Assembly: GCA_938084835.1 (NCBI GenBank)
Contig: CALKER010000023.1
Location: 49,898-113,897, forward strand
Direction of reading: 5' to 3'
Length of the DNA: 64,000 bases
Source of the DNA: an uncultured Thermoguttaceae bacterium
Lineage (GTDB): Bacteria > Planctomycetota > Planctomycetia > Pirellulales > Thermoguttaceae
Below, in pieces: positions 22,201-32,226 of the stretch. Under the pieces are notes generated by a model. It was not told where the DNA came from, did not search any database, and saw only the letters and a program-made list of their open reading frames with translations. The position numbers were made by a program, and so were the translations under genes. How positions within the stretch are numbered: the first letter of the stretch is position 1; every line of letters begins with the position of its first letter.

Positions 22201-22701
22201 ATGAACCGGTATCCCTGGGAAATGGCGATAGTGGTTTGGGCGATCTCATTGGGTATTATTGCAGGGGGATGCGGGGGAGGTCGACGCGGTGACATTCCGC
22301 CGACAGTACCAGTTTCCGGCGTTGTAACTCTCGATGGCCGCCCTGTGGAGGGTGCCATGGTGGTTTTCGTGCCCGTGGATCACCGCTATGGCGCGTATGC
22401 GCTAACCGACTCCAGGGGCCGGTTTGAGTTGCAAAGCTCGCCTGAGGTTAAAGGCGCTGTCCCGGGAAAATTCCGGGTGCAGGTCACAAAGGTGGTAGCC
22501 GCGCAAGGGGGTGGGCAGTTTATGGTGCAGGAAGATGTGGAACACGCTTTGGCAGCGGGCGGCACGGTTGCTTCCAGTCCCCAAGGCGACGCAAAGAATG
22601 TCCTTCCCGAAAAGTATTCCAAACCGGACACCTCCGGGATTGAGGTCACTGTACCAAAGGAAGGACTAAAAGATTATGAAATCAAACTGACATCGAGCTG
22701 A
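22201..22701 (+). CDS. Carboxypeptidase-regulatory-like lipoprotein
   Basis: A 166-residue protein with a lipobox (SLGIIAGGC, Cys near residue 24) and a beta-sandwich domain: VPVSGVVTLDGRPVEGAMVVF, TDSRGRFELQS and GKFRVQVTKV. It ends with a conserved-looking LPEKYSKPDTSGIEVTVPK. GAGAGG lies upstream of ATG 22201. It is a distant paralogue of the gene at 20302 and the second lipoprotein of the alternating DUF1559/lipoprotein cluster. Confidence 0.88.
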   Translation: MNRYPWEMAIVVWAISLGIIAGGCGGGRRGDIPPTVPVSGVVTLDGRPVEGAMVVFVPVDHRYGAYALTDSRGRFELQSSPEVKGAVPGKFRVQVTKVVAAQGGGQFMVQEDVEHALAAGGTVASSPQGDAKNVLPEKYSKPDTSGIEVTVPKEGLKDYEIKLTSS

Positions 22702-22738
22702 CGGTCTGCTGTAGCCCCAAAGGCTAGCGGGGGGCACG

Positions 22739-24679
22739 TTGGCTTTTGGCACTAGCCTATCCGCTGCTGGCAACGATGGGGCCGGGGCTTTCGGCTTGGC
22801 TCAGGGGATCGAATCAAAAGTGTGTCTCCTCACTCGGGGGTGGTTACTCAGCATAGTTTTTGCCCCGCATCCTCGAGAGGGAAGGATCGAAGAATCTCCG
22901 GCCCGGTTTTGGCACCCACTTTGGCTGTGGGTCGGTGTCTATCTGTTACTTGCTCTTATTGCCTACTCTCCGCTGTGGGTCGGACCATTTGGCGTGGTTC
23001 CGGCCGGAAAAGTGCCGTTTGGAGTAGTTTCTCTTTTTAATCTGTGGACGATTTGGTGGAATGCAGACCGGCTGTGGTATGGGCTCGCCGGCTATTGGGA
23101 TGCCCCGATTTTCTGGCCCGAGCGGGGAACTTTCGCCCTTTCGGAGCCTCAGGCTTTTACCCTGGCAGTTTCGCCTGTAGTGTGGTTTTTCGGCCCCACC
23201 TTGGCCTTCCACGTTTACTGCTTGGGCAATTTGGTACTCAACGGCATTTTCGCGTTCCGGCTGGCCCGGACGTTGGGAACCGCGCCGTTGACCGCAGGAC
23301 TAGCCGGTGCTTTGGTGACTTGGCACCCGCTTGTCATGGACCAACCCGAGCTTACCCAATGGATTCCACTGTGGCCGGTTCTTTGGAGTTGGGAGGCGAC
23401 CATCCGATTGGCTCGCACGGGGAGGATTGTCGATGGAACAAAGATCGCCATCCCATTGGCCATCGCGGTGTGTGTAGGAGTTAACTTGGCGATCTTCAAC
23501 GCCCTGGTATTATTGTGCGGCGCCCTGGCTGTCGCGCTGAAGTTCCGGCAAAGGGAAACAGCGATAGGTGTTTTGCTAGGCTTTCTTGTCGCCGCTATTG
23601 TCTCCCTAATTTTGATCCTTCCGATGTGGCGAGCACTGACCCGGCATGGCCAACCGCGACCACCCCAGGTCGTCCGGGCTCTTTCAGCGAGTCCTAGCGA
23701 CTGGCTTTCGGTGCCGAAGCGAAGCCTTTTCCCGGGATTGGAAGGGGCCACCGGCTCGGGGCGGCCGCTCCTTCCCGGGATCGTGCGAACCCTCTTGGCC
23801 TTCCTTGGGGCTTACTTACTCGTAAAAAGTAACGCCTGGGGACAAATCAGCCGCCATGGGGTCCTTCTCCTTTGGGTCATAGTAGTAGCCGGAATTGTGG
23901 CGTCTTGTCTACCCCGGCTGAAACTCTTTGGGATTTATCCCTGGGACCTCGCGGTTAAGTGGCTCCCCTTCCTTCAATGGATTCGCAGCCCGTACCGATT
24001 TGCTTACCTTGTCGCACTTGCACTCCTTGTGCTTGCTTCCCTTGGTTGGGAGGTATTCCGGAACAACCTGCGGGAACTCATTCGGGTGAAAATCACACGT
24101 CCCCAGAAATGGGCCCTAGCATCTTGGACCTTTATGGCTGGACTCATGGGATTGCTTGTGGCGGAGGTGCCGCCGGCCCGCAGTTATCTGGTGGCCGCGC
24201 CCCGGTTCTGGGACCCGCCCGATTGGGTTGAGGTTCTCCGGCAGCTTTCGCACAAATCTGCGGCAGTGCTTCTGCTTGATTTTCCCCGGGGGGAGCATCC
24301 ACTGCTTTACGAACGAACGGTCCGCACCATGTTGTGGCAGGGGATTTTTCGGCTTCCGTTAGTCAACGGTTATTCTGGTTTTGCCCCGCGTTCGTGGGCG
24401 GAAACGGCAGAAGACTGGCAAGCAAAGCCCTATGCGGAAAAGTCGCTGGAAAAGTTAGCCCGCCACGGTGTAAGGCTTCTCATTCGGCCACCGGAATTTC
24501 CGCCGCCGCCGGCATCGGCAGTAGGAAGATTCCGGTTGGAGTGTTATTTCCGCGACGAAAATGGGGTGGAAATCTGGCAGCTGGCCGAGGATGCCTCGGC
24601 CGAAGGAAACAACCCCTTGCCGCGATCGTTCAGCACGGAACTGCCACCGGGAGCCATCCCTCCCGCAAGCGCCAATTGA
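22739..24679 (+). CDS. Polytopic membrane protein, glycosyltransferase-like
   Basis: A 646-residue protein with about ten hydrophobic segments (for example LWVGVYLLLALIAYSPLWVG near residue 63) and a soluble C-terminal part (VAAPRFWDPPDWVEVLRQL). The layout resembles GT-C or YfhO-type membrane glycosyltransferases found in planctomycetes, but no catalytic motif is certain. The TTG at 22739 is used as start because GGGGGG lies just upstream, but the first 50 residues look weak; a start up to about residue 50 is possible. It follows the lipoprotein gene by 37 bp. Confidence 0.7.
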   Translation: MAFGTSLSAAGNDGAGAFGLAQGIESKVCLLTRGWLLSIVFAPHPREGRIEESPARFWHPLWLWVGVYLLLALIAYSPLWVGPFGVVPAGKVPFGVVSLFNLWTIWWNADRLWYGLAGYWDAPIFWPERGTFALSEPQAFTLAVSPVVWFFGPTLAFHVYCLGNLVLNGIFAFRLARTLGTAPLTAGLAGALVTWHPLVMDQPELTQWIPLWPVLWSWEATIRLARTGRIVDGTKIAIPLAIAVCVGVNLAIFNALVLLCGALAVALKFRQRETAIGVLLGFLVAAIVSLILILPMWRALTRHGQPRPPQVVRALSASPSDWLSVPKRSLFPGLEGATGSGRPLLPGIVRTLLAFLGAYLLVKSNAWGQISRHGVLLLWVIVVAGIVASCLPRLKLFGIYPWDLAVKWLPFLQWIRSPYRFAYLVALALLVLASLGWEVFRNNLRELIRVKITRPQKWALASWTFMAGLMGLLVAEVPPARSYLVAAPRFWDPPDWVEVLRQLSHKSAAVLLLDFPRGEHPLLYERTVRTMLWQGIFRLPLVNGYSGFAPRSWAETAEDWQAKPYAEKSLEKLARHGVRLLIRPPEFPPPPASAVGRFRLECYFRDENGVEIWQLAEDASAEGNNPLPRSFSTELPPGAIPPASAN

Positions 24680-24821
24680 AGATCCGCTTGCGCTGAGGCG
24701 AGGCATCAAGCTGCCGGCTCTGCCCTTGGCCCATATCCCTAGGCCTAATAGGCGGAAGTGTCGCCTTCCGCACCGTCCGCTGGCACAATAGCGGTCGGCA
24801 CTAAGACCAGGCGGAGGAGAA

Positions 24822-26594
24822 CTATTTCACCAAGGCCAAGGGGTGATCGTCGGCAATTTGCCGAAACACCGAGATCAGCTGCTCGCGGTACTCCTCCACG
24901 GAGATCCCGCCGGGGATCCGGAAGTGTTGCCCTTTGCCGATGCGGGCGATTTCCTCCATCAACTGAGCATCAGCTTCCACGCCGAAGCTAATGGCGAGAA
25001 TCTGATACCCTTTACTGACGGCAATTCGGGCTTGTTCAATCGCATACTCCCGCGGATTGGAGGTCGGGCGGTTGGCCCACCCATCAGTCATCAACACAAT
25101 CACCTTCTTGGCGTTGGGGCGCCCTCGCGCATCAAGCTCCTCCCACCCTTGGCGTAAGCCGGCACCAATGTTGGTGAATCGATCGTAATGGCCTGCCTGG
25201 CGTTCGAATACAGTGGTGGCCACGATGTCCATGTCCGCGCTCAAAGGCTGTTCCAAAAGGGCAGTACCGTCCGGCGAGTTGTAGAGGGCAAGTCCCAGTC
25301 GGTCATCGGTTCGAACACGCTTCAGGTGGTCAACAAACACCGCGACGGCCTGCTTTAGGCTATGCACCGGCTCGACGCTGGTCCGCCAGAGCACGGGGGT
25401 TTCGGTAAACTTTGGTCGTTGCTCCAGCCAATAATTCACCAACGTCAGAATGCCGTACTTTTTGCGGTACTTGGCTCCGTGAATGAAACTACTACTCTTC
25501 ACGTAGTTGATGTACTCATCCCAACTTCCTTGCGGAAAAGGATAAGGCACGCGATCAAGGCCGAACCACTGCTTAATTCGCGTGTTATCATTGGTCCAGG
25601 AGGCTTCGAAGCGTTCACCATAACCCGGACCATCGTTTGATTGATTACACCCGGATTTTACCCAAATGCGGGCTATGCTCTTGGCGCCCGATCCAAAGAT
25701 ACCAGTTTTGCCCGAAAGATTCTCATACCTTTGCGTGCTGCCGTCCGAATATTGCACCACCACGTTGGAAAGATCTTTGGTGGACTCGACGTACACTCTT
25801 TGCTCATATTCCAGAAATTTCACGCGAATGAGTGGTTCGCAGCTTCGTGAGGGCGTCCTACCGACAAGGGTCACATAATCGGGCTGGCGGGGCAATGAGC
25901 CAAACTGAGGTGCCCCAAGTTCTTTCCACGTCTCCAGCACTTCTGCCTCAATGTGCTGACGCCACGATTCGCCGAACTCGCTAATTCGCCGCAGCTCGCT
26001 GTCGTCGTTCATGGAAGCCGAAAAGTCAAGCACCAGCACGATATCGCGGGGTTGGAACCGGGCGATTGATTCGGCATGGAGGTCGAAGCTCTGCCGCCCG
26101 AAAATCCGTCCGAAGAAAAGAGGAGCACCCCGAAGATGGGCCACCACGCGGACGGCTGAGGGATGATCGGTGGAGGCCACAAACTCTCGGGTGACAACAT
26201 CCCAGTGCCCCACCTCAAAAGTAACTGCATCCGGATTTGTTTCCAGGAATTCGGTTAGCCGGGCCAGTCGATTCTCCTCGCCCAGAACAGCGCGATTGGC
26301 CACCGGGTTGCGAAGGAGGAAATCCACGGCCCGCAGATAAGCCACCTCGGCACCTTCGGGCAGAGCGCCGGCACCGGCCAAGGCGGCTGCGTCCGTGGCC
26401 CTCTTCAGCTCTGTCCGCACCGTGTACACGTAGCCTAAATCCACCGACAGAGCCACCATGCCAGCCAGTACGAGCATAAGCACCGTAGAAAGGACCAGGA
26501 TCGCACCGCGACGCTGGCGCCCTGGCACGTTACCTCGGCCAGGGCGGCAACGCCCCGCACTATTTGCGGGTAGTCGATTGGCTCGAAGCGCCAT
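24822..26594 (-). CDS. TadG-like pilus-assembly protein with VWA domain
   Basis: A 590-residue protein. The N terminus has the TadE/TadG signature: basic residues, RRGAILVLSTVLMLVLAGMV, then VDLGYVYTVRTELKRATDAA. A VWA domain follows with MIDAS DIVLVLDFSASMNDD (about residue 190) and KVIVLMTDGWANRP near residue 520. Membrane-anchored VWA proteins of this kind accompany Flp/Tad pili or act in adhesion; no other tad gene is nearby. ATG 26594 has GGAGGG eight bases upstream; an earlier start at 26639 is less likely. It is convergent with the membrane protein at 22739. Confidence 0.85.
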   Translation of the reverse strand: MALRANRLPANSAGRCRPGRGNVPGRQRRGAILVLSTVLMLVLAGMVALSVDLGYVYTVRTELKRATDAAALAGAGALPEGAEVAYLRAVDFLLRNPVANRAVLGEENRLARLTEFLETNPDAVTFEVGHWDVVTREFVASTDHPSAVRVVAHLRGAPLFFGRIFGRQSFDLHAESIARFQPRDIVLVLDFSASMNDDSELRRISEFGESWRQHIEAEVLETWKELGAPQFGSLPRQPDYVTLVGRTPSRSCEPLIRVKFLEYEQRVYVESTKDLSNVVVQYSDGSTQRYENLSGKTGIFGSGAKSIARIWVKSGCNQSNDGPGYGERFEASWTNDNTRIKQWFGLDRVPYPFPQGSWDEYINYVKSSSFIHGAKYRKKYGILTLVNYWLEQRPKFTETPVLWRTSVEPVHSLKQAVAVFVDHLKRVRTDDRLGLALYNSPDGTALLEQPLSADMDIVATTVFERQAGHYDRFTNIGAGLRQGWEELDARGRPNAKKVIVLMTDGWANRPTSNPREYAIEQARIAVSKGYQILAISFGVEADAQLMEEIARIGKGQHFRIPGGISVEEYREQLISVFRQIADDHPLALVK

Positions 26595-26754
26595 GACAAA
26601 GCCCTCCAGGAAAAGAGGATCAGCTTTTGAGACGGTCACATGATCCGCAGAGATGCGACTTGCATCGACGAGTTTTTCTCCCTTCTAATTAAAGCATAGC
26701 TTATCAAGGGCAGGGAGGTTGGGAGGTTGAGGGCAACAAAGCGGGATGTGAGCA

Positions 26755-27504
26755 ATGCTCCGGAAAGACGGAAGATTACCACATCAGCTGCGACCGGTTC
26801 GGATCCATCGCCATTTTGTGCAGTCCAGTGCCGGCAGCGTGTTAATTGAGTTCGGCAATACGCGGGTGCTTTGTACCGCCAATGTGGAGGCTCAGGTCCC
26901 CCAGTGGTTAGCGGAACAAAACCGCGGTTGGATTACGGCCGAGTATGGTATGCTTCCTGGGGCCACTTCTCCCCGCAAAACTCGGGAAAGGGTAGGTCGG
27001 ATGGACGGTCGCAGCGCCGAAATTCAGCGGCTAATCGGCCGAAGCCTCCGCGCAGTGACCAATTTGGAGGCGCTCGGCCCTCGCAGTATTATTGTTGACT
27101 GCGACGTGCTCGAGGCTGACGGCGGCACGCGAACCGCCGCCATCACCGGGGCATGGGTGGCCCTGGTCGATGCCCTCACATCTTTGACCCACCAATTGGG
27201 TGTAGCGCCCAGCCAACTTGTGCGCGAGTCTGTCGCCGCTGTCAGCGTTGGCCTTGTGGGAGGACAGATCCTTTTGGACCTGAGCAAAGATGAGGATAAC
27301 GGGGCGGCCGTCGACTTTAATTTCGTGATTGCTAGTTCCGGTAAACTCGTGGAAGTACAGGGAACGGCCGAGCAGGCCCTGTTCAGCGAAGAAGAGTTAT
27401 TAAACATGTTGGCGATGGCCCGACCTGCGGCGCAACAGCTCTTCCGCCTTCAACGGGAAGCATTAGGGGCCGACTGGCCTTTGCCGGAGGCCTCATTCAC
27501 CTGA
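26755..27504 (+). CDS. rph: Ribonuclease PH
   Basis: A 249-residue phosphorolytic 3'-exoribonuclease that trims tRNA 3' ends. Family landmarks are [19 protein letters not shown], the RNA- and phosphate-binding region [40 protein letters not shown] and [21 protein letters not shown]. The start at 26755 gives the common MLRKDGR beginning. Its last 55 bp overlap, tail to tail, the gene encoded on the opposite strand at 27450. Confidence 0.97.
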   Translation: MLRKDGRLPHQLRPVRIHRHFVQSSAGSVLIEFGNTRVLCTANVEAQVPQWLAEQNRGWITAEYGMLPGATSPRKTRERVGRMDGRSAEIQRLIGRSLRAVTNLEALGPRSIIVDCDVLEADGGTRTAAITGAWVALVDALTSLTHQLGVAPSQLVRESVAAVSVGLVGGQILLDLSKDEDNGAAVDFNFVIASSGKLVEVQGTAEQALFSEEELLNMLAMARPAAQQLFRLQREALGADWPLPEASFT

Positions 27505-28016
27505 AGAGGCGCAGGCCGCTGCGGCTCCCCGGGCCATGAGGTGGCGGGGGGTGGGTTCGTCCCTGATTTGTCTGCACCCGGTTTATTTCCCTCAGTCCCG
27601 CCACATGAACATTTTCGGTAACCCAAGTTTCGCAGCACTTCGAGGATTTCACTACATGTGGGGAACATCCGCCCACTTGCGCGCTTGTACTGATCAAGAG
27701 CAATCATGAACTCAATTTCTTCCGGGGTATAATCTCGCTCGCACGTGGTAGGATCAATCAGTCGCCGGCGCTGGACTTTCCGCCGTTCGCCCTGGCGACG
27801 TTCCACCGCGACTGGAATCTGCTGTTTGCGACGATCCTCGCCACTACGACGATCTTTTCCGCTTCTTCGGTCGATTGTCACCACGTCGGAGGGAAGTGTC
27901 GCCACCGAGTCGGCACCACCCTCGGCTTTGGCGCTACGTTTTGCCGAACTACGAACCGAACTGGCCTTTTTAGCAGAGACCTTCTTCCGGGTGCTTGCGA
28001 CCGATGCTTTAGTCAC
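27450..28016 (-). CDS. Conserved basic protein with a YTPEEIEFM domain
   Basis: A 188-residue protein with GTG start at 28016 and AGGGAG upstream. Residues 1-90 are extremely basic ([30 protein letters not shown]) and probably bind nucleic acid or are disordered. The core, about residues 93-137 ([20 protein letters not shown], then [18 protein letters not shown]), looks like a small helical domain that I recall as widespread in planctomycetes, without known function. The tail, which overlaps rph on the other strand, is Pro/Gly/Ser-rich. Confidence 0.78.
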   Translation of the reverse strand: MTKASVASTRKKVSAKKASSVRSSAKRSAKAEGGADSVATLPSDVVTIDRRSGKDRRSGEDRRKQQIPVAVERRQGERRKVQRRRLIDPTTCERDYTPEEIEFMIALDQYKRASGRMFPTCSEILEVLRNLGYRKCSCGGTEGNKPGADKSGTNPPPATSWPGEPQRPAPLQVNEASGKGQSAPNASR

Positions 28017-28956
28017 GGCCGAACACTCCCTACTATGGATTCATCAGATGCTGACCGAGTCGATTCTCTTCCCCCATGGCCGCCGAACATTCCAGGCTGA
28101 CTTCTCAGGCGCTTACCGAGCACAATAGCCACCTGCGTTCCCGTGCGAACACTCCCCCGGTTCTTCAGGCGGGTAGTCGATCGAGGGCCAACGCTCTCAC
28201 CGGCTCGAGGTGACGACTTGTCGCGCACCCATGCACTTTAAGCTGTCCCGAGGAAGTGTTGGGGGTAAAGGCGTATACTTCTGGCGGGCGCATCCGGAGG
28301 CGAAACTACTCGTCCTCTCCCGCGCCACGCTCAGCGCGAAACTTTGCTAATAGGGCAACCTATCAAGTTTAGGTCATCTTTTCTGGAGAAGGTAATCGGC
28401 TAGTACGCTTGCGAAAATTGATTGTCTGCGGAAAATGGACCGATAGCATAGTCTGTAGGGTTTGGAGAAGAAGTGCAGCCAAACTCACCGCTGCCAGTCC
28501 TCGTACCCGCCGACGAGGTCTCGAAAACGTGCTTGATCACATGCGATGCCGCTAGAAAGATCGTTGCATTAAACGGCTGGAGAGACAGGAGGCGAAACCC
28601 CACCGCACGGGGTAGTTAGAGTAAGACCTAACAATGTTGGGTCGGGGGAAAAAGACTGAAAGGACATTCCCAAGGACATTCCCTGAAAAGATATTCAGCC
28701 AAGAGGGCAAAGATTTCCCCAAGATTTCCAGATTTGTGCGTTGACACTCGCGGTTTGTCGGCACCTCGCGGGCATCTTGCTGCGATCTAACAAAACTCTT
28801 TCCCCGATTTACAAGGAGCTCGCGGTAACCCGCGGAAATGGGGGAGCAAAGGGCTCAGCCCTAAAAAGGTCAGCAAGGGAAAGTTTTGTTCTTCAGCTGG
28901 CGGGGCGCCCCGGAGCCTTTGCTACCAGAGATTCCATCCGGATGAAGAAATCTTCC
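28017..28956. other. Intergenic region
   Basis: About 940 bp upstream of the basic-protein gene and downstream of the HTH-receiver gene's terminator. A short repeat (AAGGACATTCCC at about 28660 and 28672) is present. No RNA gene was recognised; plus-strand frames running into the receiver gene look non-coding. Confidence 0.4.
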
Positions 28957-28989
28957 AAAAAAGAACCCGCCGGAAGAAGCCGACGGGTT
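28957..28989 (-). terminator. Intrinsic terminator of the HTH-receiver gene
   Basis: On the minus strand, AACCCGTCGG and CCGGCGGGTT form a 10-bp stem with one mismatch around a CTTCTT loop, followed by CTTTTTT. It lies 76 bp after the stop of the gene at 29065. Confidence 0.85.
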
Positions 28990-29064
28990 AGGAAAAAGGG
29001 TGGGAAGGAGGTGGGAGGTGATTTGGGCTGGCCGCTAAAAAGCTGCGGCTTGGGTGGATGTGGG

Positions 29065-29637
29065 TCAAACCAATTCCTTCTTTGCGCCTACAAGCGTACG
29101 AATCCGTTCGGCAAGAAGGGCTACGTCAAACGGCTTTTTGAAGATCTCGTTCACAGCCGAGGGATCCAAGCTCGTGGTGCTTCCATCGTCCGGCAGGAGG
29201 GCGATAAGAATTACATCTGCAAATTCCTGATTGCGCCGTAGATTTTGGCAAATTTGGAGGGCCTCAGTCCGGCCGATGGAGAAGTCGACCACGATGCAGT
29301 CCGGGCGGAAACTTTCTGCCTGCAAGCCGGCCTCAAACCCGCTTGCGGCCACGGCCACCTTGTAGGACTTTTCCGGCGGCAGCTCGCGTTTCAGGTTGTC
29401 GATTAATACCTGATCTTGAGCTACCACCAGCACCTTGGCCGTTGTTTCATCCTCCAGCTCCCCCAATGGCATACCGTGCTCTTTCAGGAATCGAATGAGG
29501 GAGTCGCGGGGAATCCGACGATCCTGGGAACCAGGAATGCGATAGCCCTTCAGACGGCCGGAATCAAACCATTTGCTGACCGTCCGCGGTGCTACCTTAC
29601 AAATCTTGGCAACTTGACCGGTCGTGTACACCTTCAT
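29065..29637 (-). CDS. HTH (excisionase/MerR-type) protein fused to a receiver-like domain
   Basis: A 190-residue protein. Residues 1-57 form a winged-helix module of the excisionase/MerR type (YTTGQVAKICKVAPRTVSKW, GYRIPGSQDRRIPRDSL). Residues 67-185 form a receiver-like fold with the phosphoacceptor candidate Asp118 (CIVVDFS) and the conserved Lys in NEIFKKPFD. The usual acidic pair at the first strand is reduced to one Asp (VVAQD), so phosphorylation is possible but uncertain. The DNA-binding part comes first, the reverse of most response regulators. No histidine kinase is adjacent. A terminator follows it. Confidence 0.85.
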   Translation of the reverse strand: MKVYTTGQVAKICKVAPRTVSKWFDSGRLKGYRIPGSQDRRIPRDSLIRFLKEHGMPLGELEDETTAKVLVVAQDQVLIDNLKRELPPEKSYKVAVAASGFEAGLQAESFRPDCIVVDFSIGRTEALQICQNLRRNQEFADVILIALLPDDGSTTSLDPSAVNEIFKKPFDVALLAERIRTLVGAKKELV

Positions 29638-31089
29638 TGCGGGCTCTCCGAACTATTACCTAAAATGTGGCGATACCACTTTTGCGCGCATGGGCCGGAG
29701 TGGGTCACCGGCTCCAAAGGGGGGTGTTGTTCCTATCGCCGAGCCCAGTCTGCGAAGGATGGCCAGGCATCCACTTCTGGGCTGTAGCGGTAGCTGGGTC
29801 GAAGCACCACCCCGTAAAAGCATAAACTTGGTGGGACACAGATCTCGGCACGGGAAAATGGCATCTTGCCTCCCGCAGTAAATGAAATCGGTCTATTTTC
29901 CGGTCGGAAAACAGTGAAAATCCGCAAGATAGACAATTCACGCGCGACCCCGTCAGTCCGAGACCTGCGCTTTGTGCCGAAAAAATCGGTCATTCTTGCT
30001 CAGCGGAGAGTAATACCGTTCATAACGGTTACCTTTTTTCAGGAATCTCCCTAAATTTCCCTCCTCACCTAAGCTCCCCCGATGTTTGAGCGAAGGTCCG
30101 TGGGGAAGGAGAAACGTCGGCCGTCAGAGCCCTGGAGGGACTGCGGCGACAAACCCCCGGGCAGCTTCGCAGAGTCTCCTCCGCCCTAATGACCATCGCG
30201 ACTTAATCGGGCCAGCACCAATCAGTGCGAAAATCCTCTGTGAGATCCCCGCCTTCGGGTGTGGACGGGCTATCGATGGCGCAAAAACTCCTTGGTCCCT
30301 TTCCGATTAGTTCGTTTTTTTGGGATTTTCGGCTTTAGAGAGAATTTCTGAAGTGGTCAGGAATTTGGACGAGATCGGAGCCACCCTACCCACGGACTAA
30401 TGACGACTACTGCCGATCGGAATCTGCAGCTTTTCTCCCCACGTTGAGTCACATTTTGCGCAAACCTGCGACAAGGCGTTGCCAAAAGGTCAAGGCTTCC
30501 AAGCAAAGAGCCAAAAACCTTCGGAGCCACTCACTAACAAAAATCTGGGAAGCAATTTCGCCTAACAAAAGAGGAAGTTGCTGCCGCGAGATTGTCGCGT
30601 TTTTTCCAAATGATCAATTTTGCTGCAGCATTATGATACATTTCTGACGTTTGCACTACTTAAGAAGGGGACAAATACCGGCTCATTAGGCCAAAAAAAG
30701 CTAGTTACATAGGGGCAATCATTAACTTTCAGGGAGGAGAGTTCATAGAATTTCTGCTAGTTTCGCGTCGAACCCAAAGGTTTTCAGATGTGGCAGGGAG
30801 CTTAGGAAATTTCACAACGAGCTTAAGGTCATTAGGTTGCCAGAAAATGAACCTACCATTCAACTAGGGTATACTTTTTGCAAAACCAATTGGCGAGGAT
30901 TGGTTTGCGGGTCGGGAATTGCGGTAGCCCGACATTGGCCTGGTACCATGCTAGATTTACGTTACTAAATCGATAGAAATTATAGTATTTTAACTTACTT
31001 ATGGTGTCTTTTCCGACCCGCAGTCCTCTACGGCAGTGGCCCACGCTATCTAGGTCATCGGAGCATGTCAAAGAGTGGGGGAACGGTCC
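29638..31089. other. 1.45-kb gap with terminator and AT-rich patch
   Basis: There is no convincing gene. A plus-strand terminator lies at 30010-30039. From about 30600 to 31060 the DNA is clearly more AT-rich than its surroundings, with one protein-like minus-ATG stretch (EFIEFLLVSRRTQRFSDVAG, near 30735-30795). It may hold an unrecognised RNA or decayed foreign DNA. Confidence 0.4.
30010..30039 (+). terminator. Terminator-like hairpin without an assigned gene
   Basis: ACCGTT-CAT-AACGGT, extended by GTA/TAC past a 2-base bulge, is followed by CTTTTTT at 30033-30039. No plus-strand gene lies upstream (the next one is the divergent HTH-receiver gene), so it may end a small RNA. Confidence 0.55.
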
Positions 31090-31428
31090 ATGATGCGGGT
31101 CGAACTTATCGGCCAAAACGGTACCACAGGTAGCAGACGCTTCCTCGTGGAGAAATTCCCGGTAACCATCGGAAGCTCTCGCGAGGCGGGAGTCCAGCTT
31201 ACGGATCCCGAGGTCAGCCCGATTCACTGCCAAATCGAAGTGGATGGGACGGATATCTTCGTCCGAGATCTCTGCGGAAGGCCAGGAACTTTTGTCGAGG
31301 ATAAACCCGTCAGTTTTGCCAAGCTCGAACCTGGAGCAAGACTTCGGGTCGGCCAAAGCACATTTATCGTCCGCCCATGGGAACCACCGGCTCCGGTAAA
31401 GCCGGATCTGGCGTTGGCGCTCCGGTAA
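31090..31428 (+). CDS. FHA-domain protein (divergent)
   Basis: A 112-residue single-domain protein. The forkhead-associated pattern is visible: FPVTIGSSREAGVQLTDPEVS, PIHCQIEVDG, FVRDLCGRPGTFVED. The key phosphopeptide-binding residues are altered: the usual GR, SRxH and NGT appear as GS, SPIH and PGT. Phosphothreonine binding is therefore doubtful. ATG 31090 has GGGGGAAC upstream; a second ATG follows at 31093. It stands alone between two long gaps. Confidence 0.82.
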   Translation: MMRVELIGQNGTTGSRRFLVEKFPVTIGSSREAGVQLTDPEVSPIHCQIEVDGTDIFVRDLCGRPGTFVEDKPVSFAKLEPGARLRVGQSTFIVRPWEPPAPVKPDLALALR

Positions 31429-32226
31429 GCTCTTCGTTCCTCAGTGACAGAGCGTAAATCCCTCCTGGCACCAGCCGGCTTCCAACCATTTAAACCGGGA
31501 GAAGCCGGGGATGAGCCATCGAAGCTTGTCGCGCTAAATTTTTTTCCTGCATTTAGCGGATCGATCGTGTCGCCCCCATCCAACTGCAGAAATTGATCGC
31601 CTGATACCCGTGTGCCTCCCAGCACTTTTCCGGGACATTCTTTCCGAAACAGGTGGACTCATCACCAACACCGGCTCCCTCTGTGGGATTGGGCCGCGAA
31701 ATTCTTTCACGCGTGACCGTAACAGCTCTCCTAACCTTTCTTACCAGCCGTTTTTCCCACCATTGCGGCAAAGCGTTCCGATGGGCACAACGTTCCCGGA
31801 TTTTTCTTTTGTGCGGAAAAAGTACAGAAGACAAGTTGGGCGAGCGATTCGGACTTTTCTATTTGGCGCTCCTGCCGGCAATCGAAATTGGTAACAGGAG
31901 GGGCCTCCGAAGTCGATGCCGAAGTAATTCGTTCTGAACAATTGCATAGGGACGCACATCCATCAGCTTCCAGAGGTGTAGCAGTAGTCGGATAGACGAA
32001 AGGGTTCGTGGCGGGTTGCCTGGTGTCGCGATTCGTCCGCTCCGAGGCAACTGGGTTGTTACCTAGCAAAAAGTCGTGAGGCTCGGGCGATTGGTGCCTC
32101 GCGGGGAAAAATCTCGCGAACCGCAATCGGAAAAAGAGTGGAAAGACCGCTTTAATTGTTTTCCCTCTTTTAGCTGGCATTTATTCCCCCCGCACCTCAG
32201 GATCAACCTATGAGTCGGATTAACTT
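31429..32226. other. Intergenic upstream of ftsK
   Basis: About 800 bp. An inverted repeat CGCTAAAT/ATTTAGCG (31532-31539, 31551-31558) has T residues in its loop rather than after it, so it is not a standard terminator. Another repeat, CCGGCTTC/GAAGCCGG, flanks 31479-31506. No gene was recognised. Confidence 0.4.

Noticed and set aside
28741..29241. Plus-strand 166-codon frame running into the HTH-receiver gene
   Set aside because: It lies antisense to a gene with clear domains, has no family resemblance and crosses that gene's terminator.
31532..31558. Terminator at the 8-bp inverted repeat
   Set aside because: The T residues are in the loop and no T tract follows.
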